Assembly: GCA_030536855.1 (NCBI GenBank) | Contig: JAUNPK010000024.1 | Span: 1 to 36,924, forward strand | Direction: 5' to 3' | Source of the DNA: Eubacteriales bacterium | GTDB taxonomy: Bacteria > Bacillota > Clostridia > Lachnospirales > Lachnospiraceae | Length of the DNA: 36,924 nucleotides | Shown: one piece after another, positions 32,652-36,924 of the stretch | Position numbering within the stretch: the stretch's first letter is position 1 | Layout of the letters: each line of letters begins with the position of its first letter | The notes under the pieces: generated by a model | Told to the model about the DNA's origin: nothing | The model's database searches: none | Seen by the model: the letters and a program-made list of their open reading frames with translations, nothing else | Program-made: the position numbers and the translations under genes

Positions 32652-33515
32652 ATGTTAGTTTCAGCAAAGGAAATGTTATCAAAAGCAAGAGATGGCAAAT
32701 ATGCTGTCGGACAATTCAATATCAACAACCTTGAATGGACAAAGTCAATTCTTCTTACAGCACAGGAGATGAATTCACCGGTAATCCTGGGAGTTTCAGA
32801 AGGCGCCGGCAAATATATGACAGGATTTAAAACAGTGGCAAGCATGGTAAGCGCAATGATTGATGATCTTGGAATCACTGTTCCTGTAGCTCTTCACCTG
32901 GATCACGGAACATACGAAGGATGCTATAAATGTATTGAAGCAGGCTTTTCCTCAATAATGTTTGACGGTTCTCATTATCCTATTGATGAGAATGTTGAAA
33001 AGACAAAAGAACTTGTTAAAATCTGTGCAGAAAAAGGATTATCTCTTGAGGCCGAAGTAGGATCTATCGGTGGTGAAGAAGACGGTGTAGTAGGTATGGG
33101 TGAATGTGCCGACCCTAATGAATGCAAGGCTATCGCAGATTTAGGCGTTGATATGCTCGCTGCAGGAATCGGTAATATTCATGGAAAATATCCTGCCAAC
33201 TGGCCGGGACTTAGTTTCGAAACACTTGCAGCAGTTAAAGAAAAGACAGGTGATATGCCACTTGTGCTTCATGGTGGTACAGGCATCCCTGAAGATATGA
33301 TTAAAAAAGCTATTTCTCTCGGTGTTGCCAAGATTAACGTTAATACAGAATGTCAGTTAGCATTTGCAGCTGCTACACGTAAATACATTGAAGCAGGTAA
33401 GGATCTTGAAGGTAAGGGATTTGATCCAAGAAAACTCCTTGCTCCTGGTGCTGAAGCCATCAAAGAAACCGTACGTGAAAAGATAACATTATTCGGTTCA
33501 GCCGACAAAGCATAA
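32652..33515 (+). CDS. fba: Class II fructose-bisphosphate aldolase
   Basis: The glycolytic/gluconeogenic zinc aldolase that splits fructose 1,6-bisphosphate into DHAP and GAP, 287 residues. Class II marks are VALHLDHG (catalytic Asp and zinc His), EAEVGSIGGEEDG, the zinc ligands in GIGNIHGKYP and VLHGGTGIPE, and the phosphate-binding KINVNTE. The length and the YAVGQFNINN start fit the Fba/GatY group. The genuine glycolytic role is the simplest reading, since no tagatose genes are near. AGGAGG lies 8 bases before the ATG. The sortase gene follows after 33 bp and may be co-transcribed. Confidence 0.95.
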   Translation: MLVSAKEMLSKARDGKYAVGQFNINNLEWTKSILLTAQEMNSPVILGVSEGAGKYMTGFKTVASMVSAMIDDLGITVPVALHLDHGTYEGCYKCIEAGFSSIMFDGSHYPIDENVEKTKELVKICAEKGLSLEAEVGSIGGEEDGVVGMGECADPNECKAIADLGVDMLAAGIGNIHGKYPANWPGLSFETLAAVKEKTGDMPLVLHGGTGIPEDMIKKAISLGVAKINVNTECQLAFAAATRKYIEAGKDLEGKGFDPRKLLAPGAEAIKETVREKITLFGSADKA

Positions 33516-33548
33516 TTTTTATACCTTACTATAAAACCGGAGGGTAAT

Positions 33549-34439
33549 ATGAGCGATTCAGAAAATAAAGATGACGAGTTGATTAACGATTTTTTGGACT
33601 CGGATTATAATACCGAAGATGATGAAGATGCCGAAGCTGTATTTGATGCCAAGGAAAAGAGAAGAAAAAAGAACACTATATTAAGACGTCTTGTTATGAT
33701 TATCGCTGCAGGTGTATTTATATTTGCAGCTGGTAATCTTATCAGTATTTTTCATGAATACAATAAAGGCAACCAGATATATAATTCCATTGAAAAAGAA
33801 GTCCTTGATGAAGATGCCCATACAAAAGTAATTATTGGCGATGAGGACAATGAGGTTGATATTCCTTTTACCTATGACCATAATACATTGCTCTCCATTA
33901 ATAAGGATGGATTAGGGTATGTTTATATTCCTTCTATTGACTGCCGTCTTCCTTTAGTTCAAGCCTCAGATAACGATTACTATCTGAGTCATACATTTGA
34001 TAATGTATACAACATTAACGGATGTTTATTTGAAGACTACCGTATTAATGGCGGTTTATCTGCTTCTCATGTTATTATTCATGGACACAATATGAAAAGT
34101 GGTGCTATGTTTGGAAAACTTTCAAGGTATAAAAGCTATAATTTTTGGAATACTCAGGGCAATAGTTCGTTCTATATATATACAGGCAATGTTATTAAGG
34201 AATATAAAATCTTTAGTTGCCATATAAGCGAACCTGTAGGTGATACATATACTTACAACTTCCCATCTCTTGAGTCAATGAGAGCTTATGCCTCAGAAAT
34301 GAAATCCAGATCTCTTTATGATACGGGCATAGATGTGAGCAATGCTACACAAATTGTAACACTGTCAACATGTACAGATGACCTTCAAAATCGTCTTATT
34401 GTTCATGGCATATATACAGGGGAAGCAACTCTCCCTTGA
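33549..34439 (+). CDS. srtB: Class B sortase
   Basis: A 296-residue membrane-bound transpeptidase that attaches surface proteins to peptidoglycan or pilus subunits. The N-terminal 45 residues are very acidic then basic, the TM helix is about 46-68, and the catalytic domain is outside (about 115-290). The triad is His180 in HGHNMKSGAMFGKL, Cys275 in TLSTCTDD and Arg282 in NRLIVHG. The GHNMxxGxMF pattern is class B. GGAGGG precedes the ATG by 5 bases. No substrate with a sorting signal lies in the window. The acidic cytoplasmic tail is unusually long for a sortase. Confidence 0.93.
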   Translation: MSDSENKDDELINDFLDSDYNTEDDEDAEAVFDAKEKRRKKNTILRRLVMIIAAGVFIFAAGNLISIFHEYNKGNQIYNSIEKEVLDEDAHTKVIIGDEDNEVDIPFTYDHNTLLSINKDGLGYVYIPSIDCRLPLVQASDNDYYLSHTFDNVYNINGCLFEDYRINGGLSASHVIIHGHNMKSGAMFGKLSRYKSYNFWNTQGNSSFYIYTGNVIKEYKIFSCHISEPVGDTYTYNFPSLESMRAYASEMKSRSLYDTGIDVSNATQIVTLSTCTDDLQNRLIVHGIYTGEATLP

Positions 34440-34461
34440 TATTAAAACACTCTTAATTAAT

Positions 34462-34489
34462 AAAAAAATTTAATTAATTAAATTTTTTT
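34462..34489. terminator. AT-only hairpin after the sortase gene
   Basis: AAAAAAATTTAA (34462-34473) and TTAAATTTTTTT (34478-34489) form a perfect 12-bp stem made only of A and T. It is probably a weak bidirectional terminator at the end of srtB. Confidence 0.5.
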
Positions 34490-34499
34490 AAAAAAGAAC

Positions 34500-34629
34500 T
34501 TGCATATTTATTGTTTTTGAGTTATTTTAGTTAAAGACAACTGATTGTTGTCTTAAGTCAAATAAGGTAGGACAAAGGCGTTCATTCTATACATACTAAT
34601 ATATGTGTATGTAGATGGATGCCTTTTTT
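34500..34629 (+). promoter_or_regulatory. glnN promoter and attenuator-like leader
   Basis: A promoter TTGCAT (34500-34505), 17 bp, TATTTT (34523-34528) would start an RNA near 34535. That RNA begins with a perfect 8-bp hairpin, AAGACAAC/GTTGTCTT (34534-34554). A full intrinsic terminator follows: AAAGGC 34574-34579 pairs with GCCTTT 34621-34626, the stem contains TACATAC/GTATGTA, and TTTTTT follows. It ends 50 bases before the glnN ATG. A terminator inside a leader points to antitermination control, probably by nitrogen status. Confidence 0.6.
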
Positions 34630-34678
34630 AGTTTTACTGACAATATATTTTACAAAGAAAAGGAAGGATGATGAAGTT

Positions 34679-36787
34679 ATGAGCGAAAAATTCAATGTAG
34701 CTGACATCTTCGGCGAGAATGTCTTTAATGACACAGTTATGAGAGAGCGTTTACCTAAGAACGTTTACAAAAATCTTAAATTAACAATGGAGGGTGTTCA
34801 GGAATTATCTTTAGCTGATGCTGATGTTATAGCTAACGCTATGAAGGATTGGGCTATCGAAAAAGGTGCAACTCATTACACACACTGGTTTCAGCCATTA
34901 ACAGGAACAACTGCTGAAAAACATGATTCTTTTATTTCAGCTCCTAAAGAAAACGGAAAGGTTCTTATGGAATTCTCCGGTAAGGAATTAATTAAAGGCG
35001 AACCTGATGCATCATCATTCCCTTCAGGTGGTCTTCGTGCAACATTTGAAGCCAGGGGATATACAGCTTGGGATTGTACTTCACCTGCATTTGTTCGTGA
35101 AGGTGCACAGGGTGCTACTCTTTGCATTCCTACAGCATTCTGCTCTTATACAGGCGAAGCTCTTGATCAGAAGACTCCACTTCTTCGTTCAATGGATGCA
35201 ATCAATGAACAGGCTCTTAGAATATTAAAATTATTTGGAAATACAACATCAAAGAAGGTTACTCCTTCTGTTGGTGCTGAACAGGAATATTTCATTGTTG
35301 ATAGGGAAAAATATTTACAGAGAAAGGATCTCATTTTCTCTGGCCGCACATTATTTGGTGCTATGCCTCCAAAAGGACAGGAACTTGATGATCACTACTT
35401 CGGTTCAATCCGTGAAAGAATCTCAGCATTTATGAAGGATGTTAACGAAGAGTTATGGAAGCTTGGTGTTACAGCTAAGACACAGCACAACGAAGTTGCT
35501 CCAGCTCAGCATGAGTTAGCTCCAATCTATGCACAGTGTAATATCGCAACTGATAATAATCAGTTAATGATGGAAGTTATGAAGAAAGTAGCTACCAGAC
35601 ATGGTCTTGTATGTCTCCTTCATGAAAAGCCATTTGCAGGTGTTAACGGTTCCGGTAAGCATAACAACTGGTCAATCACAACTGATGATGGCATCAATCT
35701 TCTTGATCCAGGTAAGACACCTCATGAAAACATTCAATTCCTGCTCGTTCTTGGTGCAGTAATGAAAGCTGTTGATACTCATGCAGATCTTCTCCGTGAG
35801 TCAGCTTCAGATGTAGGAAATGATCACAGACTTGGTGCTAACGAAGCTCCTCCAGCTATCATTTCTATGTTCCTTGGTGAACAGTTAGAAGATGTTGTTG
35901 AGCAGTTAATTGATAAGGGTGATGCTACAAGCTCTATCCAGAAAGGCAAGTTAAAGACAGGTGCTTCTACACTTCCTGATCTTAATAAGGATGCTACCGA
36001 TAGAAACAGAACATCTCCATTTGCATTTACAGGTAATAAGTTTGAATTCCGTATGGTAGGTTCTTCAGATTCTATTGCTCCTGCTAATGTTGTACTTAAT
36101 ACTATTGTCGCTGAAAGCTTCAAAGAAATCGCTGATGAATTAGAGAAGGCTGATAACTTTGATATGGCAGTACATGATCTTATCAAGAAGCTCTTCACAG
36201 ATCATCACAGAATCGTATTCAACGGAAACGGATACTCAGATGAATGGGTTGAGGAAGCAGCAAAACGTGGACTTCCTAATATCAAGTCTATGGTTGAGGC
36301 AGTTTCTTCTCTTACAAAGCCTGAAACTGTTAAGTTATTCGAATCATTTGGAGTATTTACAGAAGCTGAGTTAAAGTCAAGAGCCGAAATTAAATATGAA
36401 GCTTATTCTAAGGCTATCAACATTGAAGCTAAGACTATGATTGATATGGCTGGCAAGGAATTAATTCCTTCAATTATCTCTTACACAACAGAACTTGCAA
36501 ATTCTGTATTAACAGTTAAAGAAGCTGGTGCAGATGCTTCTGTTCAGGCTGAACTTCTCTCAACTGTTTCTGGATACTTAAAGGATGCCCAGACAGCTTT
36601 AACTAAACTTAAAGAAGTTGTTGCAGTGGCTGCTGATAAGGAAGGCAAAGAACAGGCTGAATACTTCAGAGATGTTGTTAAGGAAGCAATGGGCGAATTA
36701 AGAGCTCCTATTGATGCAGCAGAAATGGTTGTTGATAAGGAATTCTGGCCATTCCCAAGCTACAGCGAATTATTATTCGAAGTTTAA
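34679..36787 (+). CDS. glnN: Glutamine synthetase type III
   Basis: Makes glutamine from glutamate, ammonia and ATP. About 702 residues, the length of the large GSIII (GlnN) class rather than the ~450 of GlnA. Visible marks are [28 protein letters not shown], the active-site strands [11 protein letters not shown] and [46 protein letters not shown] and [25 protein letters not shown] lies 10 bases before the chosen ATG, and longer in-frame extensions cross the leader terminator. Codons are strongly biased, as in highly expressed genes. Together with PII at 25294 this is the window's nitrogen-assimilation content. Confidence 0.97.
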   Translation: MSEKFNVADIFGENVFNDTVMRERLPKNVYKNLKLTMEGVQELSLADADVIANAMKDWAIEKGATHYTHWFQPLTGTTAEKHDSFISAPKENGKVLMEFSGKELIKGEPDASSFPSGGLRATFEARGYTAWDCTSPAFVREGAQGATLCIPTAFCSYTGEALDQKTPLLRSMDAINEQALRILKLFGNTTSKKVTPSVGAEQEYFIVDREKYLQRKDLIFSGRTLFGAMPPKGQELDDHYFGSIRERISAFMKDVNEELWKLGVTAKTQHNEVAPAQHELAPIYAQCNIATDNNQLMMEVMKKVATRHGLVCLLHEKPFAGVNGSGKHNNWSITTDDGINLLDPGKTPHENIQFLLVLGAVMKAVDTHADLLRESASDVGNDHRLGANEAPPAIISMFLGEQLEDVVEQLIDKGDATSSIQKGKLKTGASTLPDLNKDATDRNRTSPFAFTGNKFEFRMVGSSDSIAPANVVLNTIVAESFKEIADELEKADNFDMAVHDLIKKLFTDHHRIVFNGNGYSDEWVEEAAKRGLPNIKSMVEAVSSLTKPETVKLFESFGVFTEAELKSRAEIKYEAYSKAINIEAKTMIDMAGKELIPSIISYTTELANSVLTVKEAGADASVQAELLSTVSGYLKDAQTALTKLKEVVAVAADKEGKEQAEYFRDVVKEAMGELRAPIDAAEMVVDKEFWPFPSYSELLFEV

Positions 36788-36831
36788 TTCTAATAATTGT
36801 ATGTGATAAAATTACATATATAAAATTGAAA

Positions 36832-36924
36832 GAGGCTGTCGCATTAAGAAAATTTGATATGATTCCCCTTAGGTAGACAAGGTAAATAACCAAATCTACT
36901 TAAGGGGGATTTTTTATGTCTAAA
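36832..36924 (+). mobile_element. Left end of an insertion sequence with transposase start
   Basis: An end-like GAGGCTGTCGCATTAAG begins at 36832. Bases 36855-36909 are the inverted copy of 1-55. CCCCTTAGGTAGA (36865-36877) pairs along its whole length (one G-U) with TCTACTTAAGGGG (36895-36907). The second arm holds the Shine-Dalgarno run AAGGGGG, 7 bases before ATG (36916), where a reading frame opens with ATGTCTAAA and runs off the window. The RBS would be hidden in the stem, as known for several transposase genes. The transposase itself is not seen, so the family is unassigned. Confidence 0.55.

Noticed and set aside
34530-34678. Glutamine riboswitch or ANTAR dual-hairpin target in the glnN leader
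   Set aside because: The first hairpin has a five-base loop and no second hexaloop hairpin with the expected A and G positions could be found, so only a generic attenuator is claimed.
1-36924. Composite transposon formed by the two inverted ends
   Set aside because: The enclosed 36.8 kb is dominated by core genes (guaA, uvrAB, ftsEX, fba, glnN) in normal order. An assembly break at a repeat explains the ends better.

Overview
The window reads as a low-GC, AT-rich Clostridia chromosome, most likely from the family Lachnospiraceae. Three things point there: strong AGGAGG-type ribosome binding sites, the gene order ftsE-ftsX-M23-S41-uvrB-uvrA, and the mix of type III glutamine synthetase, class B sortase, YesL and MBOAT/DHHW proteins. 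A good sigma-28 type promoter and a YjfB-like protein suggest a motile organism. The genus cannot be fixed from this sequence; Lachnospira/Eubacterium eligens-like or Roseburia-like would fit.

Layout. (a) 1-3230 is accessory. It starts with an insertion-sequence-like end, then a promoter with three phased operator-like repeats and a 125-bp strongly self-complementary element. A three-gene plus-strand cassette follows: XRE regulator, a DUF6414-like protein, and a two-TM coiled-coil protein. A 306-bp MITE-like element lies between the cassette and the 3' end of guaA. (b) 3231-24318 is almost entirely minus strand and core: guaA, a HAD-HD fusion hydrolase, uvrA/uvrB, a DUF3592 membrane protein, an S41 protease, an M23 endopeptidase, ftsX/ftsE, a PucR/CdaR-type regulator, an orphan MsmK/UgpC-type ABC ATPase, yjfB (plus strand), a CPBP protease with ridA, a CvfB-like S1 protein with a folded leader, tRNA-Gln(CTG), a small protein behind a sigma-28 promoter, and a YkgJ/DUF2156 pair. 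(c) 24340-36787 is mixed: a 95-bp MITE-like insertion in front of a membrane protein, an orphan PII protein, a YesL-MBOAT-DHHW envelope operon, a GNAT enzyme, cyclophilin, fba, class B sortase and glnN with an attenuator-like leader. (d) The last ~90 bases are the start of an insertion sequence whose 55-bp end is the inverted copy of bases 1-55.

The genes group by job. FtsEX with the M23 enzyme and probably the S41 protease serve cell-wall splitting. UvrAB is nucleotide excision repair. PII and GlnN belong to nitrogen assimilation. MBOAT/DHHW modify an exported glycan, and sortase B anchors surface proteins. The least understood part is the first 3 kb, where the three-gene cassette with its structured leader is the best candidate for an undescribed, possibly defence-related, system. 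The matching inverted ends suggest that this window is an assembly contig broken at two copies of one repeat.
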